Of a stretch of 54,846 bases of DNA, positions 42,973 through 51,745 are shown piece by piece. Both the position numbers and the translations under genes were made by a program. The notes beneath the pieces were generated by a model, which did no database searches, had not been told where the DNA came from, and was given only the letters and a program-made list of their open reading frames with translations. The stretch is taken from contig JAJBAV010000017.1 of the NCBI GenBank assembly GCA_020532085.1, positions 1 to 54,846 of the forward strand, read 5' to 3'. The stretch comes from Candidatus Cloacimonadota bacterium. Its GTDB lineage: Bacteria; Cloacimonadota; Cloacimonadia; Cloacimonadales; Cloacimonadaceae. Numbering within the stretch: position 1 is the stretch's first letter; every line of letters starts with the position of its first letter.

Positions 42973-44229
42973 GTGCGGGCTGACCTGATCTTGCGGGATT
43001 GCAGGCAACTGGTAACCCTGCAGGGCGGCGCGGAGCCGCGCACCGGAGCGGCCATGAACGATCCGGGCTGCATTGCCGGTGGCGCTCTGGCCATCAAAGA
43101 CGGGCGGATTCTGGCTGTGGGCACCACAGACGAGATCATGGCCGCCCATTCCGCCCCGGAAGTGGTTTCCGCGGCAGACCAGCTGGTTTTGCCGGGTTTT
43201 GTTGACTGCCACACCCACCCCGTTTTTGTGCACACCCGCGAGGACGAATTCGCCCAGCGCCTGGCCGGAAAGTCATACGTGGAGATTTCCCAAGCCGGAG
43301 GCGGCATCCGCGGCACGATCAAAACCACCCGCGACGCCTCTGAGGACCTGCTCTTTGAGCTTGCCGCGAAACGCGTTCGCAAAATGATCTCGCTGGGCAC
43401 CACCACGGTGGAGGCCAAGAGCGGCTACGGACTTGATACCGCCAGCGAACTGAAGCAACTGCGCGTGATCGCCCGGCTGAACTCGGAATTGCCTGTGACC
43501 GTGGTTCCCACCTTCATGGGCGCGCACGAATTTCCCGCGGAATACAAAGACAACCACGCCGGCTACATCAGGATCCTCTGCTCTGAGATGATCCCCGCTG
43601 TGGCTGAACAAGGCATCGCCCGCTTTTGCGACATCTTCACCGAGGCCCACGTTTACGGCATTGAAGACAGCAGAACGGTGCTCAACTGCGCCAGAGAACA
43701 CGGTTTGCCGCTCAAAATGCACGCGGATGAGATCGAACCCATCGGCGGGGCGGAACTCGCGGCAGAACTGGGCTGCGTATCCGCCGACCATCTGGGAGCC
43801 GCATCCGACGTGGGCATCCAGGCCCTCAAAGCGGCCGGCGTTATCCCCGTGCTGCTGCCCGCCACGCTCTATTCGCTGGCCAGCAAAAACTATGCCCGCG
43901 GCCGCCACATGATCGACAGCGGCCTGCCTGTGGCCATCGCCACGGATTTCAACCCCGGCAGCTGCAATTGCGATTCGCTGCCTTTCATCATGAGCCTGGC
44001 CTGCCTGCAGATGGGCCTTTCCCCCGTGGAAGCCCTCTGCGCCTGCACCCTCAACGCCGCCCACGCCCTTGGCCTGGGGACGGAACTGGGCTCGCTGGAA
44101 CCGGGAAAGCTGGCCAACTTCTGTATCTGGGACATCCCCTCCCTGAATTTCATTCCCTACCATCTGGGTTCTTCACATATCACGGCAGTTTACGCCAGTG
44201 GCAAGCTGGTCCACACTTCCTCAGCATGA
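42973..44229 (+). CDS. hutI: Imidazolonepropionase
   Basis: 418 residues. GTG start with GGAGGAT seven bases upstream. It hydrolyses 4-imidazolone-5-propanoate to formiminoglutamate in histidine degradation. Metal-binding His80 and His82 are in GFVDCHTHPVF, substrate residues in HTREDEFAQRLAG, the Lys-Met-His-Ala-Asp-Glu segment LKMHADEIEP, and ATDFNPGSCNC carries the catalytic Asp. No hutH, hutU or hutG is present in the window, so the rest of the pathway must lie elsewhere. It overlaps the pseudokinase gene by ATGA. Confidence 0.95.
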   Translation: MRADLILRDCRQLVTLQGGAEPRTGAAMNDPGCIAGGALAIKDGRILAVGTTDEIMAAHSAPEVVSAADQLVLPGFVDCHTHPVFVHTREDEFAQRLAGKSYVEISQAGGGIRGTIKTTRDASEDLLFELAAKRVRKMISLGTTTVEAKSGYGLDTASELKQLRVIARLNSELPVTVVPTFMGAHEFPAEYKDNHAGYIRILCSEMIPAVAEQGIARFCDIFTEAHVYGIEDSRTVLNCAREHGLPLKMHADEIEPIGGAELAAELGCVSADHLGAASDVGIQALKAAGVIPVLLPATLYSLASKNYARGRHMIDSGLPVAIATDFNPGSCNCDSLPFIMSLACLQMGLSPVEALCACTLNAAHALGLGTELGSLEPGKLANFCIWDIPSLNFIPYHLGSSHITAVYASGKLVHTSSA

Positions 44230-46181
44230 ACGGCAACAGCGGCGAAAACGCCTACACCATCATCGAGACCCTGCACAAATCGAGGCAGTTTTGCGTCTAT
44301 AAGGCCCGCAACTATTTCAGCGGCAGGATCGTGACCATCAAAACGAACGAGCAGCGCTTCCGCTCAGACGCTGACCAAGTGGCCCAGCTGCGCGGGGAAG
44401 CGGAGACCGGCCTCCGGCTGAAACACCCCAATATCCGTGAAACCATCGGTCTGTTCGAGAATGGCGGCACCGTTTACATGGTCAGCGAGTTCCTCGAAGG
44501 CGATCCGCTCAACGGCATTCTGCGCATCCCGCACGTGGACATCAGCTACAGCCAGGCCATCAAGTGGACCCTGCAACTGCTGACCGCTCTCGAACACGCG
44601 CACAAGCATCTGATCCTGCATTTGAACCTAAACCCCACCAACATCATCATCACTCCGGATTACGACCTCAAGGTGCTGGGCTTCGGCAAATCACCCCATG
44701 CCTGGAAAATCGCCGATCCGGAACAGCACGCCCACCATCCCGTGCTCTTCACCCCGCCGGAAGTTTTTCTGGAGGAAAACCCCGATGAACGTTCGGATCT
44801 CTGGTCCGCCGCCGTGATCGCCTGGCTGCTGCTGCGCGGCAGACTACCCTGGGAACTGGACCGCCGGGAAAGCCCTTCCGCCCAGAAACAGATAACTTTC
44901 GGCCAATATCCCCTCAACCCGGATCTGCCTGGCAAACATATCCCCGCCTGGCTGTTCAGCGTTCTCAACAAGGCTTTGCAAATCGATCCCGCCAGGCGTT
45001 TTGCCAGCGCCGCAGAAATGCGGGAAGCGCTGGTCACGCAACAGGAATTTACCCTGGAAAACGACGGCGCCGGATCCGTTTCTGAACCTCCAAAAGCTCA
45101 ACCTGCCCTATCTGCAGACAACCAGTTTTCCCCTCTCGGCGTTCCCACCGTGGAACCCAAACCTTCCCTGGCGGACACCCAGCCCGGAATCCCTTCCCGA
45201 GGCGTGAACACTCTGCTGGGCAAGCACCCCGGCGACACCACCGTGGACGGGCCGGTCCAGAAAATTCCCATCAAGAGAAAGGAAACCTCTCCGGAACTCA
45301 AGAAACTGCAGAAGACCTTCCGCGTCCTGGGCGTCATATCGGCCTGCATTCTTGTCTATATCATCCTGAAATACCACGTGATCAAGGACGGGGCCATCTT
45401 CGGCCAAGCTGACGACGGTGGCGCTCCCGCGCAGGTGACAGACGCGAAACCGAAGGTAACGAACGTGCCTCTGGAGATGATCTATGTTCTGGGCGAAACC
45501 GCGATCATCGGCAACAACGGCCCAGACGCCAAAAACGATGAATATCCGCTGCTGCAAATGCAGTTGTCCTCGTTCATGATCGCGCCCCGCGAGATCACAC
45601 GCGCGCAGTGGGCCATGGCCAATCCCGGCTTCGAGTTTTCTGAGGAGGAAAAGGACCTGCCCGTCACCGGCATCACCTTCGACGAAGTGGTGGCATTTTG
45701 CAACGAGAAAAGCCGCCTGGACAATCTGCAGCCCTGCTACGAGTATCTCGGCAACGGCGTGAGCTGCGATTTCAACGCCAGCGGATACCGCCTGCCCACC
45801 GAGGCGGAGTGGGAGTATGCCGCCAAAGCCAGACGCACAAACGCTTTCACCCCCTACAGCGGCTCCACGGTCGCGGACGTGGTGGCCTGGTATTCCGCCA
45901 ACAGCGGCGGCAGCCTCAAACCCGTGGGCCAAAAACAGCCCAACCAGATAGGACTTCACGACCTCAGCGGAAACGCCGCGGAGTGGGTCTGGAACTGGTA
46001 TTCATCCTATACAAGCATCATGGATACGCCTTTTGCCGGACTGGACCAAGGCACCGATAAAGTGATCCGTGGTGGCTCCTACAAGGATCCCGCCGAAAAC
46101 ATCCGCGTCACCTCCCGCGCCCACGGCAAACCCTATGCCAAAGCTGATCACATCGGCTTTCGCGTGGTGCGGAAAAAGTAG
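44226..46181 (+). CDS. Pseudokinase fused through a TM helix to a formylglycine-enzyme-like domain
   Basis: 651 residues; ATG at 44226 forms ATGA with the hutI stop. Residues 1-320 have a Ser/Thr protein-kinase fold with the Lys of VTIK39, APE-like TPPEV and DLWSAAVIAW, but the catalytic loop reads HLNLNPTN (no catalytic Asp), DFG is GFG (Gly152) and the glycine loop is lost, so it should not phosphorylate. A transmembrane helix (about 366-385, VLGVISACILVYIILKY) is followed by an SUMF1/FGE-type domain (about 415-651: SGYRLPTEAEWEYAA, GNAAEWVWNW, KVIRGGSYKDPAENIRV, GFRVVRKK). That domain lacks the paired Cys of active FGE. It may sense a ligand rather than modify sulfatases. Confidence 0.88.
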   Translation: MNGNSGENAYTIIETLHKSRQFCVYKARNYFSGRIVTIKTNEQRFRSDADQVAQLRGEAETGLRLKHPNIRETIGLFENGGTVYMVSEFLEGDPLNGILRIPHVDISYSQAIKWTLQLLTALEHAHKHLILHLNLNPTNIIITPDYDLKVLGFGKSPHAWKIADPEQHAHHPVLFTPPEVFLEENPDERSDLWSAAVIAWLLLRGRLPWELDRRESPSAQKQITFGQYPLNPDLPGKHIPAWLFSVLNKALQIDPARRFASAAEMREALVTQQEFTLENDGAGSVSEPPKAQPALSADNQFSPLGVPTVEPKPSLADTQPGIPSRGVNTLLGKHPGDTTVDGPVQKIPIKRKETSPELKKLQKTFRVLGVISACILVYIILKYHVIKDGAIFGQADDGGAPAQVTDAKPKVTNVPLEMIYVLGETAIIGNNGPDAKNDEYPLLQMQLSSFMIAPREITRAQWAMANPGFEFSEEEKDLPVTGITFDEVVAFCNEKSRLDNLQPCYEYLGNGVSCDFNASGYRLPTEAEWEYAAKARRTNAFTPYSGSTVADVVAWYSANSGGSLKPVGQKQPNQIGLHDLSGNAAEWVWNWYSSYTSIMDTPFAGLDQGTDKVIRGGSYKDPAENIRVTSRAHGKPYAKADHIGFRVVRKK

Positions 46182-46240
46182 CATCCAGCCATAATTTGAG
46201 GCTCAAGTTCATGTATGGTGGGTAAACTCTAGTATCCTAT

Positions 46241-46492
46241 CCGTCATTCCAGCGCAGGCTGGAATCCAGGTCTTTTGTCGGGTTCGTAGCGCAGCATGCC
46301 AATGCTGCGCTTTGGCTTTTTGCAGGATCGGAATCCTGCGCCACGGGGCTTCCGTCATTCCAGCGCAGGCTGGAATCCAAGTCTTTTGTCGGGTTCGTAG
46401 CGCAGCATGCCAATGCTGCGTTTTGGCTTTTCGCAGGATCGGAATCCTGCGCCACGGGGCTTTTCTGGATCCCAGCCTACGCTGGGATGACG
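46241..46492. repeat. 111-bp tandem duplication bounded by inverted copies
   Basis: Two near-identical 111-bp units (46241-46351 and 46352-46462) begin CCGTCATTCCAGCGCAGG. A third, inverted copy of that end lies at 46464-46492 with 3 mismatches in 29. The units contain short palindromes (GCAGCAT/ATGCTGC; CAGGAT/ATCCTG). Short open frames here translate to the WIPACAGMT type known from intergenic repeats and are not genes. A dispersed repetitive element, possibly a MITE or REP family, is likely. Confidence 0.85.
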
Positions 46493-46555
46493 GTACCGAT
46501 GTGCCATTCATACACATCCACTCTATTTGAACATGAGCCTAATTTGAGCGTAAAG

Positions 46556-46580
46556 AAGCCCGGCGGTTGAGGCCGGGCTT
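46556..46580 (-). terminator. Terminator-like hairpin between convergent genes
   Basis: A perfect 9-bp stem (AAGCCCGGC at 46556-46564 with GCCGGGCTT at 46572-46580), 7-nt loop. On the minus strand it is followed by CTTTA, a weak T run, so it probably ends the redox operon; it may also serve the plus-strand genes. Confidence 0.55.
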
Positions 46581-46605
46581 GATGTTTGGCTCTCTTTCAA
46601 ACCGA

Positions 46606-46616
46606 GGGGGGGGGGG
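46606..46616. repeat. 11-base G homopolymer
   Basis: Eleven G in a row lie 32 bp beyond the stop codon of the large redox protein gene, between convergent genes. It could be slippery in vivo or a sequencing problem. Confidence 0.9.
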
Positions 46617-46648
46617 CAGTGATCAACCAAAAAGCAGCCGGGAGGGCG

Positions 46649-49600
46649 TCAGAACCCTGTGGGCGATTTCCGCTTTTCGTAGAGCATGATCACGCGTTGC
46701 TGCAGCAGATTGTCCAGCGGCAACACCATGTCGCGCAAGTTGGCGATCTCGACCAGTGCGGGGTCATAAGCCTGGGGGGCGGCTGCAGAAACGGTTTTCA
46801 GCAGCTGATCCGCCGCGTCGTTCCAGTGATTGATCTCCGCGGTGGCGGGAGAGATCCAGCCCAGTTCGTAAAAAAGGCGGAGCAATTCTGCGCCAAGCTT
46901 GGAACGAGCCGGGTTTTTGAATCTGGTGATACCTCCGTTGTTGCCCAGCGCGGTTCCTTCGATCTCCAGATAGGAGGGCGCGGGCAACAGCAGGTCGGCA
47001 TCGGAATCCGGGTCCGCGAACTGCTGTATCTCCACCCTGAAGCCGGGGTTGGCGGTTTTCATGGTCCTGGTTCCCCAACTCAGCGCAAAGTCCACGTCGG
47101 CAGGCAGGCCAAAATCCGGCTGCATGAGCTGCAAGCCGCGGTAGTTCTGATAATCCGAGGTCTCCAGCACGTTACCAAGGGTCGGGTCGACCGTGCAGGC
47201 GGCGTTAAGCACTTTGGCGACGCTCTGTTCCCGGGTCTTGTTCAGGTTATAGATGAAGAGCTGGTGCGGCGAAAGGTTTAGCGAGGCTAGCGAGGAATGC
47301 ACGCTGTCCGCGAAACCGATGGGTTTGGAGCCGCAGCTGACCACGCTCAGGAGCTTTTTGCCGGAGCGCTGTTTGAGGCGCAGCATGGTGCGCAGGGTAT
47401 GGCTGATCTCTCCGACCACCACATATTCGTCGAAGCTGTCCAGCTTGTCGTAGGGATCAAGGTTTGGCTGCCAGGCCAGACAGGCGCTGCTGAACAGGCG
47501 GTAGCGGGGATTGGCATGCAAGGCCGCGCCACAGTTTTGGGCGGCTTTGTGCAGGATCAGCATCTCCTCCAGGCAGATGTGCGGCGAAAGCTCGAAACGC
47601 TTGCTGCCGGAGGATTCCGCTCTTTCCTGCATAACCTTCAGGGCTTCGCCCCACGTCAGTTCCTTCCAGCCGTCATTTTCCTTGAGCAGCGGTGTTTTTA
47701 GGCGGTCAGCGCCAAACAGGGCCTGCCAGCCGAAACGGCCTTTGAAACAGAGGTTGCGTCCGTTGAAGCCGGGCTTTTTGTCGTCGGTGCTGATGCGAAC
47801 GGGCAGACCGGACTGCGTTTCACAGAGGATCTGGCAACCGGTGCCGCAGATGCCGCAGCTCTGCAGAGTGGTTTCTTTCGGTAGGGGATTGAGCTTGTAG
47901 TTCAGATTCCGCTCCACCAGCGCGCCCACGGGACAAACGGCGATGCATTTGCCGCAGCTTTCGCAGGTGGTTTGGGTTAGCGATTCGCCAAATTCCGGGG
48001 CCACCACAGCCGCGAAACCGCGGTAAACGTAGCCCAGCACCGCGGCGCCCTGGATCTCGGCGCAGGTGCACACGCAGCGTCCGCAGTTAATGCATTTGTT
48101 GGTGTCGCGCACGATGAAGGGATGGCTGTAATCGATGGGATGTTTGTTGATGCTGCCCGGGAAACGGAGGGCGTCCACCCGGAAATCAGTGCAATATTCA
48201 CGCAGTTTGCAGGTTTCATTCACCTGGCAGCCGCATTCCAAGCAACGCGCGGCCTCGGCCTTGGCCTCAGCTGCATCGAAGCCAGTCTCCACCTCGTGGA
48301 AAGTGCTTCTGGCTTCCTCCAGCGGAATCTCCGGCATCACTTTCCGCGCGATCTTTTCATAGTGGGCGTATTCTTCCGGGGAAATTTCCTGCACCTGGTA
48401 GCCTTTTTTGGCGTCGAAGCGGAAATGGTCCGCTTTGATTTCCTCGCCGGCCAGATAGCGGTGGATGGCTTCCGCGGCCAAACGACCGTCGGCAATGGCC
48501 TCGATGGCGGTGGCGGCCCCGCGGCGGAAATCGCCGCCCGCGAAAACGTTGGCCAAACCTGTGTGCATAGTGCTTTCGTCCACCACAGCGGTTTGCCAGC
48601 GGCTGAGGGGAAGCTCCTTTCCTGCCACGCGGTTGGCTGACTCCGCGAAGATATCCACATCCGGAACCTGGGAGATGGCGGCTATGATGGAATCGTAGCT
48701 TTCGGTGAAAAACTCGCCGGTGGGCTCCGGACGCCTTCTGCCGCTGGAATCGGGTTCTCCCAGCTTCATCTTTTCTATCTTCACTTCCCGCAATTGGCCG
48801 TCTGTTCCGAAATATTCCACCGGATTGCAGAGGTAGTGGAAAACCACGCCTTCGTGTCCCGCGGCCTCGATCTCAAAGGGTTCGGCAGGCATCTCAGCCT
48901 TGGTGCGGCGATAGATCACGCTCACCTCGCAACCCAGGCGAATGGCGGTGCGGGCGCAGTCGATGGCGGTGTTGCCGCCACCCACGATGGCCACCTTTTT
49001 GCCCAGAACCGGGGTGTGGCCAAGGCTGTGGGCCTTCAGGAAATCCACGCCCAGATAACAGCCGGTGAGGTCGGAGCCTTTCACCGGCATGGGCACGGCT
49101 TTCTGGGCCCCGAGGGCCAGATAAACCGCGTCATAACCGGCGCGCAGTTTCTCCAGCTGGAGGTCACGGCCCAGTTGCACGTTGTATTCGATCTTCATGC
49201 CGTTGGCGCACATCAGCTCGATCTCACGCTCCAGCGTGGCCTTGGGCAGCCTGTATTCGGGAATGCCGTAGCGCAGCCAGCCCCCGGCCGCGGGCGCGGC
49301 TTCGAAGACCGTGACTTCATGGCCAAGGTTGGAAAGATAGTATCCGCAGGTAAGTCCGGAAGGCCCGGCGCCGATGATGGCGATCTGCTTGCCGGTGGCC
49401 GCCGCCTTTTCGGGAACGTAGTTCCAGACGTCGCCGAGGTCCTCATCCGCGGCAAAGCGTTTCAGCTGGCGGATGGCGACAGGATCATCAACGATCTGGC
49501 GCCGGCATTCCTTTTCGCAGAATGCCGGGCAGACACGCCCGATGGAAAGTGGCATCGGCAGGGTGTCCTTGATCACTTTCACGGCATCGTGGTACTGGCC

Positions 49601-49963
49601 GTTGGCGATCAGCGAAACATAGCTCTGGATGTCCACGTGGTCCGGACAGGCGATCTTGCAGGGGGCTTCGCAATCGGCATAGTGGTTGGAGATGAGCAGT
49701 TCCAGCGCCATTTTACGGGCGGCTCGGATGTCCTCGCTGTCCGTGACGATCTCCATTCCGGGGGTCACAGTGGTGCCGCAGGAGGTCACAAAACCGCGGC
49801 GGCCTTTCACTTCAACGGCACAGACCCAACACGAGCCGAAAGGTTTGAGTTCTTCATCGTGGCAAAGGGTGGGGATCTCGATCCCGTTGCGGCGGGCCAG
49901 TTCCAGGATGGTGATCCCGGCTTCGGTTTGCACCTGGGTTCCGTTCAGCGTTACTTCGATCAT
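46649..49963 (-). CDS. NuoG-like electron-transfer subunit with embedded GltD (NfnB-like) module
   Basis: 1104 residues. Order: [2Fe-2S] NuoG-type domain (Cys34, 45, 48, 62), GltD N-terminal Fe-S region (CEAPCKIACP at 98-107; GRVCPAFCEKECRR), FAD GAGPSG near 198, NAD(P)H GGGNTA near 328 with YRRTKAEMPA, Cys-rich CLECGCQVNETC (574-585), two ferredoxin clusters (CINCGRCVCTC at 624; CESCGKCIAVCP at 667), and a molybdopterin-oxidoreductase Fe4S4 site (CGICGTGCQILC at 703). A degenerate molybdopterin-fold region of about 400 residues has no recognisable Mo/W ligand. No H-cluster is present, so it is not HydA. With NuoE and NuoF it probably forms a soluble NADH:NADP:ferredoxin-type (bifurcating) complex. 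Confidence 0.85.
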   Translation of the reverse strand: MIEVTLNGTQVQTEAGITILELARRNGIEIPTLCHDEELKPFGSCWVCAVEVKGRRGFVTSCGTTVTPGMEIVTDSEDIRAARKMALELLISNHYADCEAPCKIACPDHVDIQSYVSLIANGQYHDAVKVIKDTLPMPLSIGRVCPAFCEKECRRQIVDDPVAIRQLKRFAADEDLGDVWNYVPEKAAATGKQIAIIGAGPSGLTCGYYLSNLGHEVTVFEAAPAAGGWLRYGIPEYRLPKATLEREIELMCANGMKIEYNVQLGRDLQLEKLRAGYDAVYLALGAQKAVPMPVKGSDLTGCYLGVDFLKAHSLGHTPVLGKKVAIVGGGNTAIDCARTAIRLGCEVSVIYRRTKAEMPAEPFEIEAAGHEGVVFHYLCNPVEYFGTDGQLREVKIEKMKLGEPDSSGRRRPEPTGEFFTESYDSIIAAISQVPDVDIFAESANRVAGKELPLSRWQTAVVDESTMHTGLANVFAGGDFRRGAATAIEAIADGRLAAEAIHRYLAGEEIKADHFRFDAKKGYQVQEISPEEYAHYEKIARKVMPEIPLEEARSTFHEVETGFDAAEAKAEAARCLECGCQVNETCKLREYCTDFRVDALRFPGSINKHPIDYSHPFIVRDTNKCINCGRCVCTCAEIQGAAVLGYVYRGFAAVVAPEFGESLTQTTCESCGKCIAVCPVGALVERNLNYKLNPLPKETTLQSCGICGTGCQILCETQSGLPVRISTDDKKPGFNGRNLCFKGRFGWQALFGADRLKTPLLKENDGWKELTWGEALKVMQERAESSGSKRFELSPHICLEEMLILHKAAQNCGAALHANPRYRLFSSACLAWQPNLDPYDKLDSFDEYVVVGEISHTLRTMLRLKQRSGKKLLSVVSCGSKPIGFADSVHSSLASLNLSPHQLFIYNLNKTREQSVAKVLNAACTVDPTLGNVLETSDYQNYRGLQLMQPDFGLPADVDFALSWGTRTMKTANPGFRVEIQQFADPDSDADLLLPAPSYLEIEGTALGNNGGITRFKNPARSKLGAELLRLFYELGWISPATAEINHWNDAADQLLKTVSAAAPQAYDPALVEIANLRDMVLPLDNLLQQRVIMLYEKRKSPTGF

Positions 49964-49972
49964 CTTCTTCTC

Positions 49973-51745
49973 CTATCCTTTGCTGATGGCGTCGAACTTG
50001 CAGGCCTTGTAACAAGCGCCGCATTTAACGCATTTGTCCTGATCGATCACATGCGGCTGCTTCACTTCCCCAAAGATGCACTGCACCGGGCATTTGCGCG
50101 CGCAGGCCGTGCAGCCGATGCACTTGTCCGGAATGATCTCAAAACGCAGTAAAGCTGTGCAAACCCCGGCGGGGCAACGCTTCTCCTCGATGTGCGCCAG
50201 ATATTCGTGCTTGAAATAGCGCAAGGTGGTCAGCACCGGATTGGGCGCTGTCTGACCCAGACCACAGAGCGAGCCTTTGATGATGTTCACGGCCAGTTCC
50301 TCCAGCCTGGCGATGTCTTCCAGCACCCCTTTGCCTTCTGTGATGCGGGTGAGGATCTCCAGCATGCGCCGGGTGCCAATGCGGCAGAAAGTGCATTTGC
50401 CGCAGGATTCGTTCTGGGTGAAATTGAGGAAATAGCGCGCCACATCGACCATGCAGGTGCCGCTGTCCATCACCACCATGCCGCCGGAGCCCATGATGGC
50501 GCCGGTGGCGGTGATGCTGTCGTAATCCACCACGGTGTCCAGCAGTTCCGCCGGGATGCAGCTTCCGGAGGGGCCGCCCATCTGCACGGCTTTGAAGGGT
50601 TTCTCCGTCTTCATGCCGCCGCCCACCTTGTAGATGATGTCGCGCAGAGGAATGCCCATCGGCACTTCGATCAAGCCGCTGCCGGCGATCTTTCCGGCCA
50701 GCGCGAAGACCTTGGTTCCTGGCGATTTTTCGGTGCCCACCGCGCGAAAGGCTTTGGCGCCGTTGAGGATGATCCAGGCGATATTGGCCCAGGTTTCCAC
50801 GTTGTTGATGTTGGTCGGCTTGCCCCAGAGGCCAGATTCAGCCGGGAATGGAGGCCGGATGGTGGGCATGCCGCGCTTGCCCTCGATCGATTGCATCAAG
50901 GCCGTTTCCTCGCCGCAGACAAAGGCCCCGGCGCCTTCCTTGATGTGCAGTTCAAAGTTGAAATCAGTGCCCAGGATGTTCCTGCCCAGAAACTTACGTT
51001 CCTCGGCCGCCGCGATGGCCACCTTCAGATGCGCGATGGCCAGCGGATATTCCGCCCGGCAATAGATATAGCCTTCATCCGCGCCCATGGCGAAGGCGCC
51101 GATGATCATCCCTTCCAATATCTTGTGCGGATCGCCTTCCAGCACGCTGCGGTCCATGAACGCGCCCGGATCGCCCTCGTCGGCGTTGCAGACCACATAT
51201 TTCTTGTTGCTTTTGGCTGCCGCGGCAAAAGTCCACTTCAGCCCGGTGGAAAATCCCGCCCCGCCGCGACCGCGCAGTCCGGAATCCTTCACTTCGGCGA
51301 TGATCTCTTCGGGTGTGAGGGCCAGAGCTTTATTCAAGGCCTGGTAGCCGCCGCGGGCTTCGTAGTCGGCAATGGAAAGGGGATCGATCACGCCGCAATT
51401 CCCCAGCACGATGCGCATCTGGTTGGCCAGAAGCTCGTTGCGGCTGGCCTCGTGTTTTCCGGCCAGGATCACGTTCGAGGAGGGGAATTTTCCACCCTGG
51501 TATTCCTCCACCAAAGGTAAAACGTTGTCCGGATCCACGCGGCCCAAAATGACGCTCCCGAGTTCGTTTCCGGAAAGCTCCACCAGCGGCTCTTCAAAGC
51601 ACATGCCGATGCAGGCGGTGCGCTGCAGTTTGAAGGCCCCGGGCTGGGCGGAAAGGTGTTCCTGCAGCTTGTGATACACGTCCTCAGCGCCGGCGGCCAA
51701 GCCGCAGCTGGCGAGTCCGACTTTAATGGTGACCGCTTCCATCAT
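49973..51745 (-). CDS. NuoF/HydB-like NADH-binding flavoprotein subunit
   Basis: 590 residues from ATG 51745; the frame is open further upstream inside nuoE but has no supporting start. N-terminal thioredoxin-like [2Fe-2S] domain (Cys14, Cys45, Cys49: CIGMC), FMN/NADH core (GLRGRGGAGFSTGLKW; CNADEGDPGAFMDR), the SLBB part, the N3-type cluster CGKCTFCRIGTRRML, and a C-terminal pair of [4Fe-4S] clusters (CIGCTACARKCP; CVKCGACYKACK). That layout is typical of HydB and of soluble NADH-linked bifurcating enzymes rather than of membrane complex I. Overlaps nuoE by ATGA. Confidence 0.92.
   Translation of the reverse strand: MMEAVTIKVGLASCGLAAGAEDVYHKLQEHLSAQPGAFKLQRTACIGMCFEEPLVELSGNELGSVILGRVDPDNVLPLVEEYQGGKFPSSNVILAGKHEASRNELLANQMRIVLGNCGVIDPLSIADYEARGGYQALNKALALTPEEIIAEVKDSGLRGRGGAGFSTGLKWTFAAAAKSNKKYVVCNADEGDPGAFMDRSVLEGDPHKILEGMIIGAFAMGADEGYIYCRAEYPLAIAHLKVAIAAAEERKFLGRNILGTDFNFELHIKEGAGAFVCGEETALMQSIEGKRGMPTIRPPFPAESGLWGKPTNINNVETWANIAWIILNGAKAFRAVGTEKSPGTKVFALAGKIAGSGLIEVPMGIPLRDIIYKVGGGMKTEKPFKAVQMGGPSGSCIPAELLDTVVDYDSITATGAIMGSGGMVVMDSGTCMVDVARYFLNFTQNESCGKCTFCRIGTRRMLEILTRITEGKGVLEDIARLEELAVNIIKGSLCGLGQTAPNPVLTTLRYFKHEYLAHIEEKRCPAGVCTALLRFEIIPDKCIGCTACARKCPVQCIFGEVKQPHVIDQDKCVKCGACYKACKFDAISKG

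Noticed and set aside
44226-45200. Active Ser/Thr protein kinase
   Set aside because: The catalytic Asp of HRD and the Asp of DFG are both replaced.
46209-46517. Frames inside the 111-bp repeat giving WIPACAGMT-like peptides
   Set aside because: This is the known translation of intergenic repeats, not a conserved protein.
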